This document shows, in pieces, positions 44,469 through 52,124 of a stretch of 64,000 bases of DNA (position 1 is its first letter; every line of letters begins with the position of its first letter). The stretch is taken from NCBI GenBank assembly GCA_041392475.1, contig JAWKLZ010000002.1, positions 868,001 through 932,000 on the forward strand, read 5' to 3'. Under the pieces are notes generated by a model. It saw nothing but the letters and a program-made list of their open reading frames with translations. It was not told the DNA's origin and searched no databases. The DNA is from Chitinophagales bacterium (GTDB taxonomy: Bacteria; Bacteroidota; Bacteroidia; Chitinophagales; UBA2359). The position numbers were made by a program, and so were the translations under genes.

Positions 44469-45524
44469 ATGTTACGTTCAAAAATTGCAGGAATTGGTTA
44501 CTATGTACCTGAAAGAGTGGTGACAAATGACGACTTGGCTAAAGTTATGGATACTTCGGATGAATGGATTCAGGAACGAACAGGTATAAAAGAAAGAAGA
44601 TATGGGGTAAGATTTGAAGAATCTACTTCGACAATGGGAACTAAAGCTGCTCGGACTGCCATAGAACGTGCGGGACTTGAGCCAAAAGATATTGACTTTA
44701 TTGTGTTTGCCACCCTCAGCCCTGACTACTATTTTCCTGGAAGTGGTGTTCTATTGCAGCGTCAATTGGGTATTCCTGGTATTGGAGCATTGGATGTCAG
44801 AAATCAATGTAGTGGATTTATTTATGCGCTTTCGGTAGCAGATCAGTTTGTAAAAACGGGAATGTACAAGAATGTGCTTGTAGTAGGTGCTGAATTGCAT
44901 TCTTTTGGACTGGACTTTAGCACAAAAGGGCGAAACGTTACCGCTATATTTGGTGATGGTGCGGGGGCTGTTGTATTACAGGCGGCAGCAGATGGAGAAG
45001 GTAGGGGCATACTTTCTACACATTTACATGCCGATGGGGAACATGCCGAACAGTTGGCAATGATTAATTTTGGTTCTCACTCGGCCATACATTTGGGAAA
45101 AGAACGCTTTGGTTTTAATGAAGATGCGGAATATGGTGAGTTGATGCTGAGTGAAAAAATGTGGGAAGAAAAGGATATTTATCCAGAAATGAATGGCCCT
45201 TATGTCTTCAAATATGCGGTAACTAAGTTTCCAGAGGTAATTATGGAAGCCCTCAAAGCAAACAATTATGAGCTGTCTGATTTGGATATGTTGATTCCAC
45301 ATCAGGCCAATCTTCGCATCAGTCAGTTTGTGCAGAAACGCCTTCGGTTGAGAGATGATCAGGTGTACAATAATATCCAAAAATACGGGAATACAACGGC
45401 TGCTTCTATTCCAATTGCACTTTGTGAAGCTTATGAAAAAGGACTTGTCAAAGAAGGAGATTTGGTTTGTTTGGCAGCTTTTGGAAGCGGCTTTACATGG
45501 GGTTCTGCTTTGATCAAATGGTAG
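44469..45524 (+). CDS. fabH: 3-oxoacyl-ACP synthase III
   Basis: 351 residues, somewhat longer than E. coli FabH. It starts fatty acid synthesis by condensing an acyl-CoA with malonyl-ACP. Catalytic Cys in DVRNQCSGFIYAL (about Cys117), His in MLIPHQANLRISQF and Asn in KYGNTTAASIPIAL form the triad. GIGYYVPERVVTNDDL, DTSDEWIQERTGIKERR and the C-terminal LAAFGSGFTWGSALIKW are family hallmarks. The extra length lies in the HADGEHAEQLAMINFGSHSA insert, which may suit longer or branched primers. It is a single gene with its own promoter. Confidence 0.93.
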   Translation: MLRSKIAGIGYYVPERVVTNDDLAKVMDTSDEWIQERTGIKERRYGVRFEESTSTMGTKAARTAIERAGLEPKDIDFIVFATLSPDYYFPGSGVLLQRQLGIPGIGALDVRNQCSGFIYALSVADQFVKTGMYKNVLVVGAELHSFGLDFSTKGRNVTAIFGDGAGAVVLQAAADGEGRGILSTHLHADGEHAEQLAMINFGSHSAIHLGKERFGFNEDAEYGELMLSEKMWEEKDIYPEMNGPYVFKYAVTKFPEVIMEALKANNYELSDLDMLIPHQANLRISQFVQKRLRLRDDQVYNNIQKYGNTTAASIPIALCEAYEKGLVKEGDLVCLAAFGSGFTWGSALIKW

Positions 45525-45615
45525 AGGCAATTGCTACTTATCGTTATTTTAAGCCACTCACCGACTACTTATAGCCGTTTATCGAATATGAAGTTTTTGC
45601 AAGTCTTGATACTTG

Positions 45616-45623
45616 TATATTTG
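45616..45623 (+). promoter_or_regulatory. -7 promoter box of a putative small RNA
   Basis: TATATTTG fits TAnnTTTG exactly, with TTTG at 45596-45599 as a -33 candidate (16-bp spacing, shorter than usual). Confidence 0.4.
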
Positions 45624-45629
45624 CATTGT

Positions 45630-45751
45630 AAGGTTTGAGAAAACATTGCACCACACACAAATTTAGACACACACATACACATTTTATATTTGTTACTTAT
45701 AAATCACACTCAAGAAGCTGGAAACCTAAAAGGTATTTCCAGCTTTTTTTT
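45630..45751 (+). ncRNA. Candidate small RNA of about 120 nt
   Basis: A promoter box at 45616-45623 is followed by about 85 nt without an ORF, then a strong terminator. The unstructured CACA-rich middle (CACACACAAATTTAGACACA) contrasts with the stable 3' hairpin, a layout common in trans-acting small RNAs. The alternative is that this is only the long 3' end of the fabH transcript. Confidence 0.35.
45716..45751 (+). terminator. Intrinsic terminator downstream of fabH / candidate small RNA
   Basis: AGCTGGAAA (45716-45724) pairs with TTTCCAGCT (45736-45744), with inner CCT/AGG pairing, then eight T residues (45744-45751). Confidence 0.8.
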
Positions 45752-45793
45752 ACAAAATTTTGAAAAGACCAAGATTTGTGTTGCTGATAAGAT

Positions 45794-46087
45794 TTACTGA
45801 ATCAACAACAACAGTGAATCCTCCTCGCCTACTACTTGGTGAACTACTTTTTCTACAATCTCCACAAAATCATTGGGTACAGATAATAGAATGGTTCGTT
45901 CCTCTTCTTCGTACATGGCTTTTCCTGTAAGCAATACAAGCACTGCATTGGTTTTGCTGTGGTGTTTTTTAAGGACTGTTCCTTTTTTTAATTGCAGTAA
46001 GGTGGCAGTGCCGTTTCCTTCTTCGTTCAAAATTCGCTTGGTTGCAATGGCTTTGTCACTGTCAAGAATTAGGGTAGATAGATTCAT
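45794..46087 (-). CDS. Small cupin-like protein
   Basis: 97 residues. ATLLQLKKGTVLKKHHSKTNAVLVLLTG matches the first cupin motif (His-His with the later strand), then MYEEEERTILLSVPNDFVEIVEKVVHQVVG gives the second His. The barrel is minimal. The family ranges from metal-binding sensors to isomerases; no function can be chosen. Convergent with the fabH / small RNA unit. Confidence 0.75.
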   Translation of the reverse strand: MNLSTLILDSDKAIATKRILNEEGNGTATLLQLKKGTVLKKHHSKTNAVLVLLTGKAMYEEEERTILLSVPNDFVEIVEKVVHQVVGEEDSLLLLIQ

Positions 46088-46257
46088 TTTTGGTGTTTTT
46101 TTTTGAAAATCTTGATCCTGTCTTAAAGGTAGGTGTTTTTGATATTGAAAGGGATGATGTAGAGTGGGGTTTTGTGGTGATTTTGATCAATCATAGAAAA
46201 ATCTGGAACGTTTAGGCACTATATTATGTTTTAGTCAAAAAAAATACATTAATAAGT

Positions 46258-47340
46258 ATGAAATACTTCATCCTCTCAGTTTTTATTCTGACTATTCTAA
46301 CTGCGTGCAATGACAACCAAGAAAAAATACCCTCAGATTCTTTTGTTAGTCAAATTAATGAACATCGAGATAAGCGACAATTTTACTTAAGAATATGGGA
46401 TGATTTTTCTGCTGAGTATGTCCTTACACTAGATAGCTTGAAAAATATTCAACCTAAGAATGTTCAAATAGTTGATTTAATTGGAGACGACGAACTATCT
46501 TTCTTTTTAGAAAACCTTCGTCAATATCAATTTTTAGAGGCGATTAGAATTACGCAAGCCTCCGTAAATGAAGGGATTTTTGATTCATTGATAAATAAGC
46601 TTAGTCCTAAAAAACATTTTAAGAAATTGATTTTGTGGAGTTGCAATATAGAAAATGTACCTGCATCGATTAGCAAATTGAAAAATCTTGAATCGCTCGA
46701 CCTCCCTTATAATCACATTAAAAGGCTGCCACCAGAAATCGGGAGTTTAAAAAAGTTAAAAATGTTGCGTTTACACTCAAATCCACAATTTGAATCTCTT
46801 CCAGTAGAAATTGGGCTGTTAGAAAATTTGGAACACTTAGATTTTGCAGGTACAAAAATATCACAAATTCCCTCGACTATAGGAGGGTGCAAAAATCTTA
46901 TAAACCTCACGGCCAATGCTTGTAAAATCACTCATATCCCAAAAACACTTGGTAGGTGCATGTCATTGAAGTGGCTAAACTTTGGGGCAAATAAAATAAC
47001 TGAAATCCCTGATGAAGTAGGTAATTTACATCAATTGGTGGTGTTGAGTTTAGGAATGAACCGCATAAAAACCCTTCCAGACAGTTTTCAAAAATTGACG
47101 AAACTAGATTTTTTTGATATTTCAAACAATCAACTCAGTAAATTCCCAAGCCAAGTACTTACCTTCCATAAAGTTGTTAATTTATGGGTTCACAAAAATT
47201 CATTTAACCGAATCCCCATTGAGCTAGCTGATTTGGAAAATTTAAGACAGTTTTTAGTTGATGAGTCAGAAATACTAAAATCTGACGTTGAGGCAATTAA
47301 AAATAAAAACCCTATCATAAATTTTGTGAGTAGGTACTGA
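46258..47340 (+). CDS. Leucine-rich-repeat lipoprotein
   Basis: 360 residues with a lipoprotein signal (LTILTAC, Cys17). From about residue 115 to 330 there are roughly nine LRR units of the bacterial 23-residue type: LKNLESLDLPYNHIKRLPPE, LENLEHLDFAGTKISQIPST, CMSLKWLNFGANKITEIPDE, LHQLVVLSLGMNRIKTLPDS, LTKLDFFDISNNQLSKFPSQ. Such proteins sit on the outer membrane and bind proteins; the ligand is unknown. Its TGA stop is the first codon of copy B of a 25-bp repeat, which suggests that the 3' end was shaped by a recombination event. Confidence 0.88.
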   Translation: MKYFILSVFILTILTACNDNQEKIPSDSFVSQINEHRDKRQFYLRIWDDFSAEYVLTLDSLKNIQPKNVQIVDLIGDDELSFFLENLRQYQFLEAIRITQASVNEGIFDSLINKLSPKKHFKKLILWSCNIENVPASISKLKNLESLDLPYNHIKRLPPEIGSLKKLKMLRLHSNPQFESLPVEIGLLENLEHLDFAGTKISQIPSTIGGCKNLINLTANACKITHIPKTLGRCMSLKWLNFGANKITEIPDEVGNLHQLVVLSLGMNRIKTLPDSFQKLTKLDFFDISNNQLSKFPSQVLTFHKVVNLWVHKNSFNRIPIELADLENLRQFLVDESEILKSDVEAIKNKNPIINFVSRY

Positions 47341-47362
47341 GTCGTCCTAAAAAAACCTTACA
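47338..47362. repeat. 25-bp exact repeat, copy B
   Basis: Identical to 8862-8886 in opposite orientation. It contains the TGA stop of the LRR lipoprotein gene at one end and, on the other strand, the TAA stop of the remnant at 47358-47612. Confidence 0.8.
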
Positions 47363-47612
47363 ATCCATCCTCTCCAAATTCCAAATATTCACCCGCCAAA
47401 GCCGTATTCATGCGTTTGTAAATCAATACCACGCTGTTGTGTGCCTCCAAAATATGCTGCAGATCAAAATGCAAAGTTGGATTTTTCTGCAATGCCTCTT
47501 CAAAATAAGATTTTAGGAGTGCTTTGTTGCCGAGCGTGCTGTCTGCAATGTTGGAGTAAGCAGCGATTTTTGGAGAAGTATGTGCTATGTTAGGAACGCT
47601 GAAAAAATAACA
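47358..47612 (-). pseudogene. N-terminally truncated SnoaL/NTF2-like protein remnant
   Basis: An open frame of 84 codons without a start codon reads HTSPKIAAYSNIADSTLGNK, then SYFEEALQKNPTLHFDLQHI and NSVVLIYKRMNTALAGEYLE before a TAA stop. This is the second half of an NTF2-like (SnoaL-like) small alpha-beta barrel: the LHFDLxxIL...VVLIYxR strands are typical. The first half (about 45 residues) is missing, and an in-frame TAA stands upstream at 47613-47615. The gap 47341-47682 holds nothing else. Confidence 0.7.
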
Positions 47613-47682
47613 TTACAAATTTTCTTTAATAAAGAACTGATATTGAAGTGCTTTTTTCATTTCTCGGCAACAGTTTGTTTGG

Positions 47683-48813
47683 TCATTTCTTCTTTTTTGC
47701 TTGAGTTGGCCCTAATTTCTTCGACACCATCTTGTTACGTCTGGGTTTAGCCGATGACTTTGGTTTTTTGGCAGCTTCTTTTTTCTTTTTTGAAGCAGAC
47801 ACAAATTTTTTCTTCGCCCCTATTTTTTTGTCCTTGTCACCTGTTTTTTTATCACCTCTCTCAAGCGTACCCTTTTTTCCCTTTGAAGAATCTCCTGTTT
47901 TTTTGCCGACAAACGGTTTATTTTCAGACTTCATTGCAGCCGTTTCTTTGAGTTCCTTTTCAGTAGAAATCGGTAGATTTTTTGAGTTCCTTTTGCGCTT
48001 ACTCGTTTTGATTCTTCGCTTATTTTCATCCTCCGATGCCTCTTCCGTTTTTGAAGAAGAGGAAACCATTAGGTTGATTTCTTGCATCTCCAATGAAGTC
48101 AGTTCTCGCCATTGCCCCAATTTGAGGCTGCCGAGAGTGACGTTCATGATGCGGGTACGCTTCAATTTGGACACATTGTAGCCCAAGGCTTGACACATTC
48201 GCCGTATTTGACGATTGAGGCCTTGTGTCAAAGTGATTTTGAAGACAAACTCGGTGACTTTCGTGACTTTACACTTTTGAGTCACCGTTTCCTCCAAAGG
48301 GACACCCTCCCGCATTTTTTGGATAAATTCGGGCGTAATTGCTTGTTTTACCGTCACCATGTACTCCTTCTCATGCCTATTGCCCGCTCGAAGAATTTTG
48401 TTGACAATATCACCATCGTTGGTCAAAAATATCAATCCCTCCGAGGGTTTGTCCAATCGCCCTATCGGAAACAATCTTTGGGGGTGATTGATGTAGCTGA
48501 TAATGTTGTCTTTCTCCTTGTATTCGGTCGTGCAGACAATGCCCACAGGCTTGTTGAAGGCAATGTACAAAGGTCGTTTTTTGCTGCGAATCGTTTCGCC
48601 ATCGACTTGCACAATATCTCCTTCAAATACCCGATTGCCCAATGTACCGACTTCCCCGTTGAGCGTTACCCGACCATCTGCAATGAATTTGTCCGCCTGT
48701 CTGCGGGAACAAAACCCTGTTGCACTGACGTATTTGTTTAAGCTAATCGAATTTTCGTTTATTTTTTTCACCGCTGTTTTCTTCAATGTTTTATGAATCG
48801 TATGCGACTGCAA
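47683..48813 (-). CDS. rluF: 23S rRNA pseudouridine synthase with long basic tail (RluF-like)
   Basis: 376 residues. S4 RNA-binding domain (about 25-75, SLNKYVSATGFCSRRQADKFI, VTLNGEVGTLGNRVF) then the RsuA/RluF catalytic domain with the Asp in FPIGRLDKPSEGL and the RluF-type TLTQGLNRQIRRMCQALGY. It isomerises a uridine in 23S rRNA (U2604 in E. coli). From about residue 245 a 130-residue Lys/Ser-rich tail (KKTGDSSKGKKGTLERG, KKKFVSASKKKKEAAKK) is added, which is common in Bacteroidota and probably binds rRNA. RluB is the alternative, but the motif fits RluF better. Confidence 0.88.
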   Translation of the reverse strand: MQSHTIHKTLKKTAVKKINENSISLNKYVSATGFCSRRQADKFIADGRVTLNGEVGTLGNRVFEGDIVQVDGETIRSKKRPLYIAFNKPVGIVCTTEYKEKDNIISYINHPQRLFPIGRLDKPSEGLIFLTNDGDIVNKILRAGNRHEKEYMVTVKQAITPEFIQKMREGVPLEETVTQKCKVTKVTEFVFKITLTQGLNRQIRRMCQALGYNVSKLKRTRIMNVTLGSLKLGQWRELTSLEMQEINLMVSSSSKTEEASEDENKRRIKTSKRKRNSKNLPISTEKELKETAAMKSENKPFVGKKTGDSSKGKKGTLERGDKKTGDKDKKIGAKKKFVSASKKKKEAAKKPKSSAKPRRNKMVSKKLGPTQAKKKK

Positions 48814-48815
48814 AG

Positions 48816-49526
48816 TTAGACAATATCTTTCCTACTCAATTGAATAATCGAAACAATGTGCATGAACACGGCAGAAGGCATCAAAAAAGCTGGCACCAAC
48901 ACAAATGGAAAGGTCACAACGTCCATAGGTGCCAAAGATTCGGTGCTGCCCCATATTGAAGGAAAATAAATCGTGGTGGTGAACAAAAAGATAATGGACG
49001 CAATCACCGCCAAACCTAAATAATTCCACGCCAAAGCAAATTTTTCTGAAAACAGTCTTTTGTGGAAGACCAAATAGGCTACAAAAGGTGCTGTTGCAGC
49101 AAACACCATATCGTAGTTGTAGCCTTCAAAAGTCACCTCTGAATGTAACATTCCCGCTGCAACGGTGGTCAAAAATAAGGACTCTATGCCAATTCTAAAA
49201 GTCTGATAATAAATCAACCATGACTTGGGAATGGCTGCAATGACTGCACTGTTTCGGTATCGGCGAAGGAAAAAACCAATGAAAACAAAGGCTGGTAAAA
49301 TAAGAAACAAGGGAAAACGTGGAGGAAACTCAAAAGTCTGAATAATACTCGATTTGGCAACTGCAAAGGCATAGGCAATCCACAGAAAAAGCCCGATCCA
49401 AGTCCTTCCCAAGTATTTTTTGCGGACATCTGTTGGTGTGTTTATTGACTTCAATGTATGGTTGTAGCCCAACAATATAATGACAACCATAATGATTGTC
49501 AATGTAATGTAACCGAATTGTAACAT
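48816..49526 (-). CDS. Seven-helix integral membrane protein of unknown function
   Basis: 236 residues with about seven hydrophobic helices: YITLTIIMVVIILLGYNHTL, TWIGLFLWIAYAFAVAK, FPLFLILPAFVFIGFFLRRY, then segments near 125-235 (FVAYLVFHKRLF, LAVIASIIFLFTTTIYF, FPFVLVPAFLMPSAVFMH). No recognisable catalytic motif. It resembles uncharacterised Bacteroidota membrane proteins. It stops 3 bp before the start of rluF on the same strand, so they are likely co-transcribed. Confidence 0.8.
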   Translation of the reverse strand: MLQFGYITLTIIMVVIILLGYNHTLKSINTPTDVRKKYLGRTWIGLFLWIAYAFAVAKSSIIQTFEFPPRFPLFLILPAFVFIGFFLRRYRNSAVIAAIPKSWLIYYQTFRIGIESLFLTTVAAGMLHSEVTFEGYNYDMVFAATAPFVAYLVFHKRLFSEKFALAWNYLGLAVIASIIFLFTTTIYFPSIWGSTESLAPMDVVTFPFVLVPAFLMPSAVFMHIVSIIQLSRKDIV

Positions 49527-49570
49527 GGCTGATTATTTCTTTATCGTTTTTAATTACTCTTAGAAATGGT

Positions 49571-49578
49571 CAAAAATA
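49571..49578 (-). promoter_or_regulatory. -7 promoter box of the membrane protein / rluF unit
   Basis: TATTTTTG on the minus strand fits TAnnTTTG and lies 45 bp before the ATG at 49526. Confidence 0.4.
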
Positions 49579-49720
49579 ACTCTCTGATTTAAACTTTTGA
49601 AGTTTATTCTTGAAGTCCATCCGCTAAATTTACACCCAAATTTTTGTACCTCATAATAGATAATCTCAAAGAATAAGCATTGTGAAATATTTATACATAA
49701 CATTAAAATTTCATTATTTA

Positions 49721-49853
49721 ATTAATTATCCCAATGTCATTCAATTAAGCCGTTTTTAAGAGAACAGGGAATATATATTCCCTGTTCTCTTAAAAACTTA
49801 CGAATCTAAAATTTTGAACTTGTCCCTTAATTGAATAACATTATTAATTATCC
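49721..49853. mobile_element. 111-bp palindromic MITE with 11-bp target duplication
   Basis: ATTAATTATCC flanks the element at 49721-49731 and 49843-49853. Inside, the ends are inverted repeats, AATGTCATTCAATTAAG (49733-49749) against AATGTTATTCAATTAAG (49826-49842, reverse complement), one mismatch. The centre is a perfect 44-bp palindrome (49753-49796) around GGGAATATATATTCCC. There is no ORF. An 11-bp duplication is in the range of IS4-type transposases, but no parent element is in the window. It lies between two divergent genes. Confidence 0.85.
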
Positions 49854-49950
49854 ATTTAGGAATGGTTTTTGAAGTAGTTTGTTACTATTAGCGTCAAGTG
49901 TTGTCTTTGAATCAGAAATAAGAAAACCCCCATCCTAACAAAATTCGTTG

Positions 49951-49958
49951 TACCTTTG
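49951..49958 (+). promoter_or_regulatory. -7 promoter box of the DEAD-box helicase gene
   Basis: TACCTTTG fits TAnnTTTG; transcription would start near 49965, just before the leader hairpin. Confidence 0.5.
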
Positions 49959-49970
49959 CCGCTTCATTCC

Positions 49971-50022
49971 GAAATGACATTATTCATAAATTGTCATTTC
50001 ACAAACAATTTATATGTCATTT
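49971..50022 (+). promoter_or_regulatory. Helicase leader with two alternative pairings
   Basis: AAATGACA (49972-49979) can pair with TGTCATTT at 49992-49999 (leader hairpin) or with a second TGTCATTT at 50015-50022, which includes the last two bases of the ATG. Each option gives a 9-bp helix with its neighbours. One leaves the start free and the other covers it. This looks like a cis-acting RNA switch. Confidence 0.5.
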
Positions 50023-51273
50023 AATGAATTAGGCTTATCAGAAGCCATTTTGAAAGCAGTAACTAAGAAAGGCTACACAGAACCCTCTCCCATCCAAGAA
50101 AAAGCAATCCCATTGATTTTAGAAGGAAAAGATGTGTTGGCATCCGCCCAAACGGGAACGGGAAAAACGGCGGGGTTCACCTTGCCCATGCTACAAATCT
50201 TATCTCAAGGAGGACAAACAAGACGCAGACCTATCCGTGCCTTGGTATTGACTCCTACGAGAGAACTCGCCGCACAGGTGCAGGAAAGTGTCAAAGACTA
50301 CAGTTTATACATAGACATCCGTTCTACGGTGATTTTTGGCGGAGTCAATCAAAACCCTCAAGTCAGAGCCTTGAGAAATGGTGTGGATATATTGGTGGCT
50401 ACACCAGGGCGATTGCTCGATTTACACAGTCAAAATGCCTTGTCCTTGTCCAAAATCGAAATTTTGGTATTGGACGAAGCTGACCGTATGCTCGACATGG
50501 GCTTTTTGAGAGACATCAACAAAATCCTCAGTTTGATGCCCCCCAAAAGGCAAAATCTGCTGTTTTCTGCCACTTTTTCGAGCGATATCAAGAAATTAGC
50601 CAAAGGCTTTTTGCACAAACCTGTCATGGTGGAAGCGACTCCCGAAAACAGTACGGTGGATATCATTGTCCAAAAAGCATATTACATCGACCAAAAGAAA
50701 AAAACCGATGCAGTCATTCAGTTGATTGGAGATGGTAAATGGCAGCAAGTCTTGGTCTTTACCCGCACCAAACATGGCGCAAATCGCTTGTGTCAAAAAA
50801 TGGAAAAAAGCGGCATTAGTGCTTTGGCTATTCACGGCAATAAGAGTCAGGCAGCCAGAACAAGGGCTTTAGACGGCTTCAAAAGAGGCAAAATTCGTGT
50901 ACTGGTGGCTACGGACATTGCAGCCCGTGGATTAGACATTCCTTTGTTGCCACATGTTATCAATTTTGAGTTGCCCAACATTGCCGAAGCGTATGTGCAT
51001 AGAATTGGGCGAACAGGTCGTGCTGGCGCAAGCGGAGAGGCGATTTCTTTGGTCAGTAGTGACGAAAGAGCCTATTTGAGAGACATTGAGAAACTCTTGG
51101 GTGAAAAACTACAAATCGAAGTATTGGAAGGTTTTGAGCCAAGCGCAAGACCTATAAGGGAAAAAAAGGAATCCTCTTCGAGAGAAAAACCTTTTAGAAA
51201 ACCCAAACCAAAGACAGCAAGAGAAAATCCAAGTAGAAGACCGAGAAGATTTAGCAGCCGAAAGTCGGATTAG
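50014..51273 (+). CDS. DEAD-box ATP-dependent RNA helicase (RhlE-type)
   Basis: 419 residues. Q motif FNELGLSEAILKAV ... PSPIQEKAIP; motif I AQTGTGKTAGF (about 43-53); Ia PTRELAAQV; II LDEADRMLDMGF; III FSATFS; IV VLVFTRTKHGANRL; V VATDIAARGLDIP; VI HRIGRTGRAGASG. The C-terminal 40 residues are basic (SSREKPFRKPKPKTARE), typical of RhlE-like enzymes that remodel rRNA and mRNA and often act in the cold. It has its own promoter and a leader with alternative stems, so its expression may be tuned by RNA structure. Confidence 0.96.
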   Translation: MSFNELGLSEAILKAVTKKGYTEPSPIQEKAIPLILEGKDVLASAQTGTGKTAGFTLPMLQILSQGGQTRRRPIRALVLTPTRELAAQVQESVKDYSLYIDIRSTVIFGGVNQNPQVRALRNGVDILVATPGRLLDLHSQNALSLSKIEILVLDEADRMLDMGFLRDINKILSLMPPKRQNLLFSATFSSDIKKLAKGFLHKPVMVEATPENSTVDIIVQKAYYIDQKKKTDAVIQLIGDGKWQQVLVFTRTKHGANRLCQKMEKSGISALAIHGNKSQAARTRALDGFKRGKIRVLVATDIAARGLDIPLLPHVINFELPNIAEAYVHRIGRTGRAGASGEAISLVSSDERAYLRDIEKLLGEKLQIEVLEGFEPSARPIREKKESSSREKPFRKPKPKTARENPSRRPRRFSSRKSD

Positions 51274-51554
51274 TGTACTGCCTCATAAATTTTTCGACAC
51301 TTGAGAAGTCCGTAGGACTTGAATATTTGTAGAAAATAGTGCAAGCAATTACAGAACTCCATCGGAATTCGTGCAAAAATCACAACAATTTAATTATCAA
51401 CAGTTTAGAAGATAATTTTTATTTTGCTAATTGTTTGATAATCAAAACTCTGTGTCTCCGTGCCTCTGTGTTCATTAAAAATTGCACGAACTATTGTTGT
51501 ATAAAGCCTTGAACAAAACTGTATGAAGGTTATGAAATTTAGGGCTTTGTGTTT

Positions 51555-52097
51555 TCAATAATAAGGCGAAATCATCAAATAGACCAATACTCCCGTAATA
51601 GACACATACAACCAAAGCGGCATGGTCCATCGGGCAATTTTTCGATGTGCTTCAAATTTACCTGTAAACGCCCTGAGGAAAGTGAACAGAATGATGGGCA
51701 GTATGACCGCAGACAAAACAATGTGGGTGAGCAAGATGAAGTAATAGATGTACTTCAAAAAACCTTCCCCACCATATTTTGTCGATTCGGTCAACGTGTG
51801 GTAGGTAACGTAGGAAACCAAAAAAGTGGCTGATAGAATCAAGGCGGTAATATTGGCGGTTTTATGGGCTTTGATGTTTTTGTTCTTGATGAAATACCAG
51901 CTCATTAGTAGTAAAATCGTTACCGACCCATTCAAAAAAGCATGAAATTTGGGCAGCACTTTCAAATCGAAAGATGTGCTGATATTTGGTGGAGAGACAT
52001 AAAATAATATCGTGACCAATACAGGGACTGCAATGGAGATGCCAACAATGATTTTTGCCCACAACTGTTCGTTGGAAAAAAATTTTGATTCATTCAT
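51555..52097 (-). CDS. DUF420 membrane protein (oxidase assembly context)
   Basis: 180 residues with about five transmembrane helices (IIVGISIAVPVLVTILFYV, AFLNGSVTILLLMSWYFI, ITALILSATFLVSYVTYH and two more) and the DUF420 His pattern: KFHAFLNG, KAHKTAN, HTLTES, LTHIVLSA, EAHRKIARW. DUF420 proteins (CtaM-like) are found with heme-copper oxidase genes and are implicated in oxidase maturation. It is the last gene of the respiratory block, 28 bp after the Sco-like gene stop. Confidence 0.85.
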   Translation of the reverse strand: MNESKFFSNEQLWAKIIVGISIAVPVLVTILFYVSPPNISTSFDLKVLPKFHAFLNGSVTILLLMSWYFIKNKNIKAHKTANITALILSATFLVSYVTYHTLTESTKYGGEGFLKYIYYFILLTHIVLSAVILPIILFTFLRAFTGKFEAHRKIARWTMPLWLYVSITGVLVYLMISPYY

Positions 52098-52124
52098 GAT
52101 ATGGTATTTTAAAGGGTATTCAGA

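Noticed and set aside
46204..46222. Sequence resembling the end of the 7411-7640 element (AACGTTTAGGCACTATA)
   Set aside because: 12 of 14 core bases match CGTTCAGGCACTAA, but no opposite end lies within several hundred bases, so it is not called as a copy.
47732..48741. Long plus-strand ORFs opposite rluF
   Set aside because: They mirror the Lys-rich tail and catalytic domain of rluF on the other strand; composition (Phe/Ser/Leu runs) is typical of a shadow.
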